Origin: Prorocentrum cordatum
Lineage: Eukaryota > Sar > Dinophyceae > Prorocentrales > Prorocentraceae
Direction: 5' to 3'
DNA: 64,000 nucleotides
NCBI GenBank assembly: GCA_963575745.1
Contig: CAUYUJ010013847.1
Span: 326,001 to 390,000 of the forward strand
Shown: positions 12,011 through 21,430 of the stretch, piece by piece
Numbering within the stretch: the stretch's first letter is position 1
Layout of the letters: each line of letters starts with the position of its first letter
Notes under the pieces: generated by a model
Database searches by the model: none
What the model was told of the DNA's origin: nothing
Seen by the model: the letters and a program-made list of their open reading frames with translations, nothing else
Made by a program: the position numbers and the translations under genes

Positions 12011-12729
12011 CGGCGGGGTTCTCGGCAGCCCCCCCAGGGGAGGAAGGGCACCAGAGGACCGGAGGGGAGGGAGAGGGAGTGTGGGGAGGGGAGGAACGCA
12101 GGGGATGATGGAGGGGAGGGGAGGAAGGAGGGGGGGGAGGGAGGATATCTGCGGCAGACCAGTCGTTGGTAGGCAGTCAGGCAGGCAGGCTTTGGGATAA
12201 GGATGGGAAGTGGGAATCTCCCCAGAGCCCCCCCATAGCGTTCCGCGGCGCTTTGGAACTGCCGCGGTGCACGATACGTTCTCCAGACCCACTGGCTCCC
12301 AGAGATTCCCAAAGTATCCTCATCATGATTTGTCCTCATACTGGCTTCGTTTTACATCAGTGGACGACCCGTGAGGAGAAAAACGACCGTCGTGGAGATG
12401 AGGGCGAGAGCTTCATGCCCCGAGCCATGAATAAACGTCGCGACGTCGGAGGTCTGGGACTAACTGCCGCTACCCTCTCGTGGTGTTTCCACTTCCCTCG
12501 CAGCATCTCACCTTCCCCTCCCTGTGCGGACCACCCCCTCTGCAGCAGTCGTATAACGATGAGAAATACTGCTCGAAGAAAGCTTGGAGCGTAATATTCG
12601 GCCACTTTTGAGGGCCCCGCCCTGTTTGGAGGAGACCCTCTTTGAGTCAGACATCGTTGAAGGAATCATGCTGCAACCGTGGATAAGGCGATTCGGTTAT
12701 CCATTGCAGCGGCCGCTGGTTGCACTTGT

Positions 12730-12930
12730 GATCTCTACCGTTGATAGAATTCGACTAGACAGTGAGTGCTGTTCGATCATCCTCCCATGGCCCCTGGCCC
12801 CCACTGGCCTTTGTACACCTGGTCCCCCACTAGCAAAATTACACCCTTGCGGCAGAAGACCCTCAACAACTTCACACAATCACGATCGGGGGCCACGATG
12901 GGGTGATATAAATAAGAACATGTATTGAAG
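12730..12930 (+). repeat. Diverged copy of the 3.4-5.5 kb 3' UTR block
   Basis: The order of sub-motifs matches the block at 3476-3700: TGATC...TACCGTTG, CATCCTCCCATGGCCC, CCCCCACTAGCAAAATTACA, CTTGCGGCAGAAGACC, ACGATCGGGGGCCACGATGG, then a GATA..AATAAGA tail. Similarity is well below that among the tandem copies, so this is an older, dispersed copy. Confidence 0.7.
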
Positions 12931-13408
12931 GAGCCGGGATAAGGCCGAAGGGATACGGAGGCAGAAATATATGTATAGGACCGAAAAGAGAGGGATAATG
13001 ATAGGGACAAACAGGGATAGGGATTAGGTATGGAGATTGGGATTCGGTCAGTGGACATAAGGGTGGGGGATCGGGAAGGATAGGGACAATGAATATGGGG
13101 GTACGGGGTATGAGGGTACGGGTATAGAGATGTAGGGATAGCGATGGGGATGCAAGGAGAGCGGTCGGGAGTTGGTCCTAGGGATCGGACTCAGGGATAG
13201 GGAGGGTTTGGAGGGGGCCAATATGGGAGGCCACGATGGGTGGCAACGATGGGGGCAACGATGGTCCACCGATCTCAGGGGCCTTGCACCTCTCACAGGG
13301 CATGAGAAAACGCATATAGAACCCCTCCACACAAGCTGTTTAGGGAATGAGAGGCCCTTGCATCGAACATCATCACATGTTCGACTTCGTCAATTGTTCA
13401 CTGACTCA
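12931..13408. other. Irregular GGGATA-rich stretch, no gene
   Basis: 12931-13230 is a loose series of GGGATAG-type words. The rest is unremarkable up to the spliced-leader relic. Confidence 0.4.
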
Positions 13409-13425
13409 CCGTAGCCGTTTTGGCT
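13409..13425 (+). other. Relic of the dinoflagellate spliced leader
   Basis: The site reads CCGTAGCC-G-TTTTGGCT against the leader core CCGTAGCC-A-TTTTGGCT, preceded by A as in many leaders. The final CAAG is replaced by TGTT. It lies 93 bp upstream of the ATG of the methyltransferase-like gene, where a genomic copy of a trans-spliced mRNA would put it. No donor follows, so this is not a leader RNA gene. Confidence 0.8.
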
Positions 13426-13517
13426 TGTTTCGCTGGCAGGTTGTGTGTACTGTGTGCGTGTGCGGCACCCCAGATTCAGATCAGAACGGTGGATTCGTTT
13501 ATCTATTTCTCGTGGGC

Positions 13518-15072
13518 ATGGTCTTGCGTAGGCCTGCGGCTGCGAGTTCCGGTTCCAATCCCCAGGTCAAGAGGCAGGCCAGGACTACGATCAAGAGGAT
13601 CAAGTGCAGGCGATTCATTGGAAAGGGGCCAGCAGTTCGGCCTGACAGAACTTCGAGACGCATTCCCTTCGATGCCAGTGCGCCGATCGACCACCTCATT
13701 GGCCACTTAACGGACGAGCAACGACGTGATGTCAAAGAGTTCCTGTGCAGTAGTAAGCTGACTACAGTATCAGATTACAGCGGCTCTGGCCAACCTGAAG
13801 TAGTGATCCACCGATTGGCGACGCTGGTAGGCGCCAAGGAGGATCCAGAGTCGGACTGCATCACGTGCTTCAGAGCCTGCGACGTCCAACAGCATTGCAG
13901 GCGAGTGCTCTGCGACTTGGCGGAGGCTCCAGGCATGTGTGTGCAGACAGATATGTGCGACAGGCTTCCTTCAGAAGTAAGCGACTTGCTCAACAAGTTA
14001 ATACGACGATACCAGAAAAAGTACATCAAAGCCACGACGGGGGCAGGCAAAAAACATCACCCGAACCTCAAGAAAGCACTTGGCGACCGATTCGTGGACG
14101 AAGCCACTACCATCCTGGAAGAAAACATGGGAAAATTCGATCCTGAGCTGACTGCCCCGTGTGCCAAGCACGCGACGGAGTGTCGTGTGTACCCACCTCT
14201 TGGTCACGCGTGTCTTCTCATTGCTGGTATATCTTGCTTGGACTGGAGCGCCGCAGGGGCGCAGTGGGGTACATTTGGAAAAGGCGCCAAAGCATGGCTG
14301 ACACTTATGTGGGATATTCTCAACAACGCTGGGAGATTGTACAAAGCTGCCATATTAGAGTGCACGCAGAACTACAACCCGCACCATATTGAAAAAGTGT
14401 TGGCCAGTATTGGTGGGACAGTCGATTCGGTCGTGTTCAGCCCTCATCACATCGGGGCGCCGTGCATGCGGCATCGGAAATACATGGTTGTTACGTTTAC
14501 AGGTGGCTGGCAGTGGAAAGATGAAAGCACCAGACTCTGCAAGAGCAATTTTTTGAAAATGTTCGGAGCAGGCATCAATCCGTCACTCACTGGATCCATA
14601 TCTAGATCAGACCCCGAAGGACCACATCCGAGAACACATCGAGCGCATGGCTAAAAGCTCTCACATGCCAATCCGGGACGGCAATGGAAAAAGGTGGAGG
14701 ATGTTCGACGTCATGAACAGATCCGATAGGGCCCAGGTCCTTAGGCACAAGGAAACCTTGATGGAGAGAGGATTTTCAGAAGATGCCGACGTGTTTACCA
14801 CGGCATGCCAAACGGTCAAGAGAGGTACGACGTCGGCAAATGTGCCAGCATTGTTGCAGAAATCAAAAGTGTTCTCTTGGCGGCATCAGCGATTCTTACT
14901 TCCATATGAGCATTGCACTGTCATGGGAATCAAGTGGCGTGAGTCGATCAGCAATTTATCAGATAGGAGGATCAAGAGCCTTGCTGGCAACGCCATGCAA
15001 AGTACGGCCATTGCATCCATATTATTATACGTGTTTGTGTTCTTAGAGCAGCCATCGGCTGTGCAGCAGTAG
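13518..15072 (+). CDS. C5 DNA-cytosine methyltransferase-like protein, one frame break
   Basis: Starts at ATG 13518 (MVLRRPAAASS), with a basic N-terminus. In order I see: ACDVQQHCRRVL and TDMCDRLP (positions of motifs II and III); LLIAGISCLDWSAAG near 14225, a motif IV with the catalytic Cys kept but the preceding Pro changed to Ser; AILECTQNYNP (motif VI, ENV changed to ECT); SPHHIGAPCMRHRKYMV near 14450 (motif VIII); then, in the +1 frame, RFLLPYEHCTVMGI and LSDRRIKSLAGNAM (motif IX/X region with the typical GN). A clear motif I (FxGxG) is not visible. The frame changes near 14590-14610, where DQTPKDHIREHIERM takes over, so an indel or a missed intron is present. The order II-III-IV-VI-VIII-X is that of a C5-MTase; activity is uncertain. 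The upstream leader relic suggests descent from a processed mRNA. The next gene starts about 100 bp downstream. Confidence 0.65.
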
Positions 15073-15178
15073 CGTTTTTGTTGCGGCATGCAGTATGTTG
15101 CGATGTGGTTTATCATGGGCAAAAACATGTGGCGCCAATCCCCTCACCATCCCATTGACCCCATCTTGTGCTTCTAGA
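15073..15178 (+). other. Short spacer or intron before the next coding block
   Basis: About 100 bp ending in TTGTGCTTCTAG, a good pyrimidine-AG acceptor directly before the conserved-looking frame. Confidence 0.4.
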
Positions 15179-15837
15179 GTCGCTAACATCACTGCGCAAG
15201 CTGAGGCAACCAAGAAGTGCAACAGCCTGTGCAAAAAGGTCAAGCCCCTCTGCTCTTTCTACTCCGATCAGAACTCATGCAAGGACTGCTTCTCTGAGGA
15301 GAAGAAGTTGAAGAACCGAGCGGGAGCACAGGGCGTTGCAGAGTGGGCTAGCACGTTGAAAAAGGATGACCCCAAAGCCTACGAGAAGCTCTTCAGAACG
15401 TTTTCGGCCCACGTGAAATCTGGAAAAGATGGCAAGCTGTTCAACGTATTGCAATGGAAACAGCAGTGGGTTAGCCGGTCAGGTACCAGAGGTGCTGCGC
15501 GCTTCAAGCGCATGTGGGAGGGTGAGTTCTACGAGTTCAAAGCGACGACGGCCCAGGGCAACATGACCCGCGAGCAGGCGGAGATCGAGTGGAAGGAGAT
15601 GTTGGCCGACCCTTCGAAGAAGAAGGATAAGCTCGGTCCCAAGGGCATGACCCGCATCAAGATCAAGCTCGGCGACTACGAGAGCGACTTCGACGAGGAC
15701 ATGGAGGAGGACGTGGTCGTCGCTGAGGTCGCCGCCAAGAAGAGGGCTACCAAGGAGCAGGTGGCCCAGATGGTCACTCGAGTTCAGTCGGGAGCTGCTG
15801 GTTCGGCTTTCCATGACGATGAGGACTTACGAGGAAG
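15179..15837 (+). CDS. Coding block 1: Cys-cluster plus MWEGEFYEF domain (unknown function)
   Basis: Opens after CTTCTAG. The N-terminal part has KCNSLCKKVKPLC and NSCKDC, a likely zinc-binding cluster. A basic/helical domain follows, with KRMWEGEFYEFKATT and a repeated W-x-E-x-L pattern (IEWKEMLADPSKK). It ends with an acidic segment and KKRATKEQVAQMV. I recall similar blocks in dinoflagellate multicopy proteins but know no function. The frame then runs into a GGA array (poly-Arg/Glu), which is probably the start of an intron. No ATG is close to the acceptor, so it is an internal exon or its start lies upstream. It is probably part of the same gene as the blocks at 16.3 and 16.86-19.6 kb. 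Confidence 0.5.
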
Positions 15838-15926
15838 GGAGAGGAGGAGGAGGAGGAGGAGGAGGAGGAGGAGGAGGAGGAGGAGGAGGAGGAGGAGGGA
15901 GGAGGAGGAGGAGGAGGAGGAGAAAG
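15838..15926. repeat. (GGA)n microsatellite
   Basis: Nearly pure AGG array about 85 bp long, at the end of coding block 1. Confidence 0.95.
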
Positions 15927-16209
15927 AGGAGGAGGGGAAACATGTAGTTAGAGAAAAGGGGGCCCTAAACAAACAAACTGTTATGAGGTCCTGCATTTTT
16001 GAGCTCTCGGCGGCTCAAGGCGCCCACGGAGGGCCCCCGAACGGCCCCAGTGATCCCCGAGAGATGCCTAAGACGGTCCCGAAGGACCCCTCCACAGCCC
16101 CCAGGCCCCCAAGTGGGCCCCAGCCCCAGGAGCGGCCACGCAGAAGCCGACCCCGCCAACCAAGCCCTAAGAAACTTCCAAGATAACCCCTCCGTTCTCC
16201 CCCTCCGGG

Positions 16210-16285
16210 TCCGACATCTGGGCAGCGACCTGAGGAGGGTGAGGAGAGGACCTCCCCCTCCTCAGGTGCCTTCTCAGATGTCGGA
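16210..16285. repeat. Long inverted repeat (hairpin) before a coding block
   Basis: Arms 16210-16239 and 16256-16285 are reverse complements at 26 of 30 positions (TCCGACATCTG...ACCTGAGGAGGG), with a 16-nt loop. It lies just before the acceptor-like CCCTCAG at about 16315, the position expected for an intron end. Confidence 0.8.
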
Positions 16286-16315
16286 TTGTTTGACCTTGTA
16301 GCCCTTAGCCCTCAG

Positions 16316-16615
16316 GAGAATATGGACGCGTCCCGTGATTCCAGGAGGCGCAGGCTTGAAGATGCTATGGTTTCTGCGGGTTATGGCAACATGAAAACGA
16401 AGCTGGGGGTCATGAGCGATGCCGATCTCGTGTCTATGGCTAAAGGCTCCGACCCCAACGCCGACCAGGCCGCCGACGAGATCTCGGACGACAGCGGCGA
16501 GGGCCCCCCAGAGGAGAAGGTCGAGACCAAACCTGATGAGAGCAAGAGGATGGATTTGGAGGTGTTCCGCAACAAGGCGGGCAGCCTCAAATTCCCCTTC
16601 CCTTGATGTCAGATC
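16316..16615 (+). CDS. Coding block 2 (probable internal exon, unknown function)
   Basis: After CCCTCAG the frame reads ENMDASRDSRRRRLEDAMV, then a helical segment (SDADLVSMAKG), an acidic stretch (DEISDDSGEGPPEE) and MDLEVFRNKAG, with a stop at about 16604. The real end is probably an AG-GTG or AG-GC donor shortly before this stop. The following 240 bp are a TCC array and other intron-like DNA. Composition matches the flanking blocks. Confidence 0.4.
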
Positions 16616-16647
16616 CCAATGGTCCCAAGTTTGATGTCTAAACCATA

Positions 16648-16725
16648 TCCTCCTCCTCCTCCTCCTCCTCCTCCTCCTCCTCCTCCTCCTCCCTCCCTCC
16701 CTCCCTCCCTCCCTCCCTCCTTCGT
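16648..16725. repeat. (TCC)n/(CCCT)n microsatellite in probable intron
   Basis: TCC units passing into CCCT units between coding blocks 2 and 3. Confidence 0.95.
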
Positions 16726-16769
16726 CCACGCCCTCTTCCCACTCCGCCTCCTTTTCAACCTCCTTGTTC

Positions 16770-16791
16770 AGAAGTCCGCCAGCGGACTTCT
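16770..16791. repeat. 22-nt perfect inverted repeat
   Basis: The arms AGAAGTCCGC and GCGGACTTCT are separated by CA. It lies in the probable intron before coding block 3, followed by a second small hairpin (TGGGGATGCCCCCA). Confidence 0.85.
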
Positions 16792-16854
16792 GCTCATGGG
16801 GATGCCCCCATCATCCTCTGCCTCCTCCTCGTTCTCCTCCTTCTCCTCCTCCCG

Positions 16855-19604
16855 GTGGCCCGGTCCTTGGAGAAGTCGTGGGCGAAGGTCGATGCTTCCA
16901 TCACGAAGGAGAGACTCAACTTAGAAGCAGCTCTGCTTGACTTCAGCAGCGCTGGGGAGCAGAAGACCTTCGCCCGGGAGCTGGCCGTGGCGAAGAGCCG
17001 CGGCAAGGCGTTGGCACTGGTGTCGGGTACTTCGGACAGTGAGCTACACGAATACATCAAGTCGTTTGCTACTGCAAGTGATGACGCGTCGACGGCTGCG
17101 GGTGTGGGCTTCGCAGATGATAATGCCAGGATTGCCGCTGCTCCGCCGTGTTTCGGGTATGAGAACTTGCTCACGATGAGATCGCTCAAAGAGAAGACAT
17201 CCATCCCAGCGTCCCTCATTACCGAGAAGGATATCAACGAGTTTGACGCATCAGTGCATGTTCATTTCAAATCAGGTTTGGAGCTCGGGAAGTCGGTTGC
17301 GAAAGCAGTATCCGAGCTGTACTCTGCCCGGGTCACGGCGAGGACGGAGCAGAACAAGAGAAAGATGGCGGAGGAGAAGGAGGCAATCAAACGGTCTAAA
17401 CGGATGGGCAGTGCACAGCAATCAGGTGGGCATTCGCAGCAGCAGCAGCAGCAGCAGCAGCCCGACACGAACCCGTTCTGGAAGTGGACCCCCCAGCCAG
17501 AGAACCGCATCAAGACGGTCGAAGCTTGTGAGTTTAAAGATATTGGCATTGCAGACTTGATGAAGCCTATCATTGTTGGCAAAACTACATTGGCGGACTT
17601 GTACAGCAATGATAACGACCTCAAGAAGGAAGTCAACGACCAGCTCCAAGGCTTTCGCGTCCGGCCAGACAAGAGTGCTGGCCAGTTTCATGGAGGCATT
17701 TCCGACAAGACGGTGGAGAGTCGTGTTGCAGACGGGTTCAGAGCTAACATGCCCAGTGCCGTACAGATGTTGGATATCACTGACGACCAGAAGCAATACT
17801 TGAGTGCGATCGTACAGCCAGAGATCTGGGTCAGGAGCCCCAATACCAACACGTTTGGACTTGAGCCAGGTGCAGCCTGCGCGGTACGGTTCAGCTTCAC
17901 GGGTTCCCGGACTTTGGTTTGCGCCCCCTTCGCTGAGCTTGGCGGGTACGTGCGATCGCAGCGGGGAGCGAAGGCCCTCCGCCAGCCCGTCTCTATGATG
18001 TCTACCAACCAGTGGTTGCAAACGGCGAGTCCTACGGCGATCCGCGATGCCATCGCCGATGGCGTCAACATCCAGTACGGGGTCATCGGCCCTGGAGAAC
18101 TGCTGTTCCTCCCGACCGGCTACATCAAGGCTGAGCACACCGCCGCGCAGGAGTCATGTGGAGTGAGGATGAGTTGCGTGTACAAGGGTGAACCAGTTGG
18201 GATGCCCGACTTGAACGCCATCTGCGCTGACCTTCTGAACATGTCAAAGAAAAACCCGTTGCTGGATGCCGTGATTCAGGTGAAGGACCCTGGTGGCTTG
18301 AAACGGTTGGCCAAAGGAAGAGGGAGTCAGGCAATTGCACGTTCAAGGCTCTCTCATACTTTATCGGGGCATGGTCTTTCAGACCTAAAGCGTTGCGTTT
18401 CCAGGGCTCAGTGCTCGGGGCGGTGCAAGATTCATCAGATCCACGTTGCGTGGCGCATTATGGATTTGATGAGTCCGGCAACCTGCCGACAACGCACATT
18501 AAACACAGCGCTACTGTCGTTGCGTTTAACGTGCGAGGTCGGCTTTCAGGTTGTTTTTGGAGTTGTGGTTAGCTTGGGAGCTAGACAAACAATAGTTGTT
18601 AGGACAAGTCCGTTGCAATTGCATTCCTTCCTCCATTGGGTTCTGACTCTTTCGGGCCATCTGGCCGTTCAAAGGACGCCGATTTCCAGCAGCAGAAGAA
18701 AAGACATAAGAAAACGTTGGAGGGCGCGGCTTGTGAAGGAGCTGAGAAGCATGCCAGTGCCAATGAGGAGAAAGAAAATTCTGAGGATGAGGAAGAAGCA
18801 AAGGAGGAGATAGCGAAGAGAGATGCTGAACAGGCCGAGTGCGACAAGGAGCTGGGTGCCAAGACAGATGACGGGGTTGAGGCTGAGGACAAGGCGGGGC
18901 AGGAGCTGAAGGTCAAGAAGGAAGAGGAGCGGGCGAGGAAAGCAGCAGCTGATGCGAAGGCTCACGAGGAGAAAGTAAAGAAGGAGGCTGAGGACAAGGC
19001 GAAGCAGGAGCTGAAGGCCAAAGAGGACGGGCGAGCGAGGCAGGCGGCCGCTGCTGAGGCTGAGGCAAAGGCCAACGAGGAGAAAGCGAAGAAAGAGGCC
19101 GAGGACAGGGCGAAGCAGGAGCTGAAGGCCAAGGAGGACGAGGAGCGCGCGGCAGCTGAGGCAAAGGCCAACGAGGAGAAAGCGAAGAAAGAGGCCGAGG
19201 ACAAGGCGAAGCAGGAGCTGAAGGCCAAGGAGGAGCAGGAGAAAGCAAAGGAGGAGGCTGAGGACAAGGCGAAGCAGGAGCAGGAGAAAGCAAAACAAGA
19301 GGCTGAGGACAAGGCGAAGCAGGAGCAGGAGAAAGCAAAACAAGAGGCTGAGGACAAGGCGAAGCAGGAGCTGAAGGCCAAGGAGGAGGAGGAGGAGAAG
19401 GAGAAAGCGAAGAACGAGGCCGAGGACAAGGCGAAGGAGCTCAAGGTGAAGGACGCGGCTGCAGGCGCGGCTGCACCGGTGGCGGAGGCGGAGGCTGGCA
19501 TGGGCGCCAGCAGCAGCGGCACGACAGACTGGCTTATGTCAGCGGCCGCCAAGGCGAAGGCGAAGGCGAAGGCGGCAAAGGCTACCAAGGCAAAGGCGAC
19601 TTGA
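16855..19604 (+). CDS. Coding blocks 3-4: cupin/JmjC-like segment and long KE-rich coiled coil
   Basis: Proposed exons are 16855-18279 and 18690-19604, joined in phase 0 across a 410-nt GT-AG intron (CAG-GTGAAG to TTTCCAG). Block 3 starts in helical sequence (LEKSWAKVDASITKERLNLEAALLDF), has a Gln run (17437-17460) and then a globular domain. That domain ends in YGVIGPGELLFLPTGY and GVRMSCV, a beta-strand layout like the end of a cupin/JmjC fold. Iron ligands were not identified. Block 4 is about 300 residues of highly charged heptad-like repeats (EDKAKQELKAKEE, EEKAKKEAED), then an Ala/Lys tail and TGA at 19602. The exon 3 start is uncertain because the frame emerges from a TCC tract. This is probably the 3' part of one gene starting at 15.18 kb. 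Function unknown; a nuclear or structural role is a guess. Confidence 0.5.
18280..18689 (+). other. Proposed GT-AG intron
   Basis: The reading frame across it is open but changes character completely (no acidic or basic bias, Cys/His/Leu-rich), then would miss the coiled-coil frame. Removing it joins DAVIQ to QQKKRHKK in frame. Confidence 0.5.
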
Positions 19605-20254
19605 GGTGAGCCTGGTTGTAGTCACGAGCCCGGGCCAGGCCGCAGGCCTAGACCGCTCAAGCCGGAGGGCCGAGGACCTGCCGGCGAGCCCTGGGGGGGG
19701 GAGAGGCGGGAGAGGCTCTGGGAGAGGGGGGAGGTGGATTAGGTTTATAGAAGTAGGTAATGCGAATAAGAATCGTACGAGGAGGGGAGAAGGGAGGAGG
19801 AGATGTAGCCCAGTCCAGTCAGTCTCGGCAGCATGGCGCTAGAGACCTCATCAGGTTGTGGGTGCCAGACCTGTGTCGGCGTCGCTTGATTTCTTAGGCC
19901 CAGGACCCAGACAGATTTGCAGCCTAATACCCTTAGGTTTTAGCCTAGTCAGTCTAAGACCTTGCCAGGTCTAACCAGTTCCCCACTCCCCAAAGCATGC
20001 CCACTCAACAACAGTATTCCTCTGGCTGCTGACTGACTGAGGTTCTGGTAGCATACACGCACACTGCAGTGACGCTGCCGTTCGTTCCAGAATGGATGAG
20101 AAAACACATGCCGTTCCAGTCTTGTTACTTGTCCAGGCTTGCCCATCAGAGCTCAAGCACTGTCTATGGTCATCCCCCTCCCTTCGAGCGGCGCATTCGG
20201 CTCGAGATCTAACGAAATCCCCACGAGCCCACAGCCCACAGCATAGTTGAAGAG
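19605..20254. other. 3' flank, no gene recognised
   Basis: Likely 3' UTR and spacer. It contains GGGGGAGAGG-type purine runs at 19695-19735 and nothing else I can name. Confidence 0.4.
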
Positions 20255-21198
20255 ATGACGGACACGCGGGAGTTCGCGCCTTCCGCAGCGGGGCCCGCCG
20301 AGCTAACCAACGAAGAAGCGTTGAGGATGATCAGGGAGGCTGTGACCACGGGGATTCGCAGAGCACGTGTGAATGGCAGGCCGTCGATCGCCCCGACCAC
20401 GACGTTCACGAGGCCACGAGGGAGGAGGAGAAGGAGGAGGAGGGAAGGGATAAGAGCCTCAGAAGGAGGAGCGAGGAGGGGGAGGGGAGGGACTTGAGGT
20501 GGGCGGGGTGGGGCGATCGACCAGGCCTTCTGGTGTTGGAGACACTTCCAGGCTGGTCCAGGATTCGATCGACACCCTCAGCGGCAATTGGGATTTGGCC
20601 AGGGCCATCACGGAGCACATGGAGCGACGGGTCCCTCCCTCCCGTCCACCGTCCACCCCATTAAGCCTCATGCCTCCGCCCCTCACTCCATTTCCTTCGC
20701 CTGCACATTCCTACCCTCCGTGCCTCTGTCACTCTCTCGTCCCTCTCTTCCCTCGTCCAATGCCTCCTTCAACCCTCCCTCAACCGTTTATTTCTGATTC
20801 GTGGGCCCATCCCGTGTCCCCTGTAGGAGGCCAACCCCCAGCAGCCGTTCAGGATCACGAACGAGATGGTCACGAGAGGTTCATTCCAGACTCCCATCCC
20901 GATCCCGGAGTCCCAACCCATTCCCTTCGATCGGCTGTTGCTGAATCACGATGCGTTGCTCCGCCCGCACGTGGACGATGACGAAATGGATGTCGATCCG
21001 ATCGACGAGTTCAACGATCACGATGTCCAGAACAGAGCTGGCGGTCGACCGAGCCGATTGACGGCACCGTCGTCGGACCCGACACCAGAGGGGGAAGAGG
21101 TCGACGATGGCGACGGCGAAGGGCAACATACTGGCCAGGCTGGCCCAAGCCGTGAGAGCGGCGGCGGTGGCGGTCCACCTAGTCAGTTTAGGCCATAG
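20255..21198 (+). CDS. Three-exon gene for a small acidic protein (hypothetical)
   Basis: Exons are 20255-20412, 20552-20630 and 20827-21198, summing to 609 nt (202 codons plus TAA) in one continuous frame. Intron 1 is GC-AG with AG-G at both ends and holds a GGA-rich stretch. Intron 2 is GT-AG, 196 nt and CT-rich. The product begins MTDTREFAPSAAG and contains helical segments (NEEALRMIREAVTTGIRRARV; TLSGNWDLARAITEHMERR). It then has a Pro/Ile-rich stretch (PIPIPESQPIPF), an acidic stretch (VDDDEMDVDPIDEF) and a Gly/Ser tail. No domain is recognised. The model rests on splice-phase consistency and composition. It ends about 230 bp before a large tandem array. Confidence 0.45.
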
Positions 21199-21430
21199 TG
21201 GCATTGATACGCACCCGCTGTGGGGCCGAGCTCGAAAGTTGTCCCATCCCCCACCTCTCTCATGCTGCTCCCCACTGTTGCGAGGGGGATGGGACGAGGA
21301 CGAGGAGTCCAAGGAGGCAGGGGACACCGTAGGGTTTCTCTCTTCGCCGGCTGCCCACCCCGTCGCCCCGCCACCGCAGGCCCCAGGCCCCAGGAAGACC
21401 AGAGCGAGGGGAGTGCCGTGGCGCGGCGGC
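21199..21430. other. Spacer
   Basis: GC-rich DNA with no gene. It borders the 360-bp repeat array. Confidence 0.4.
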
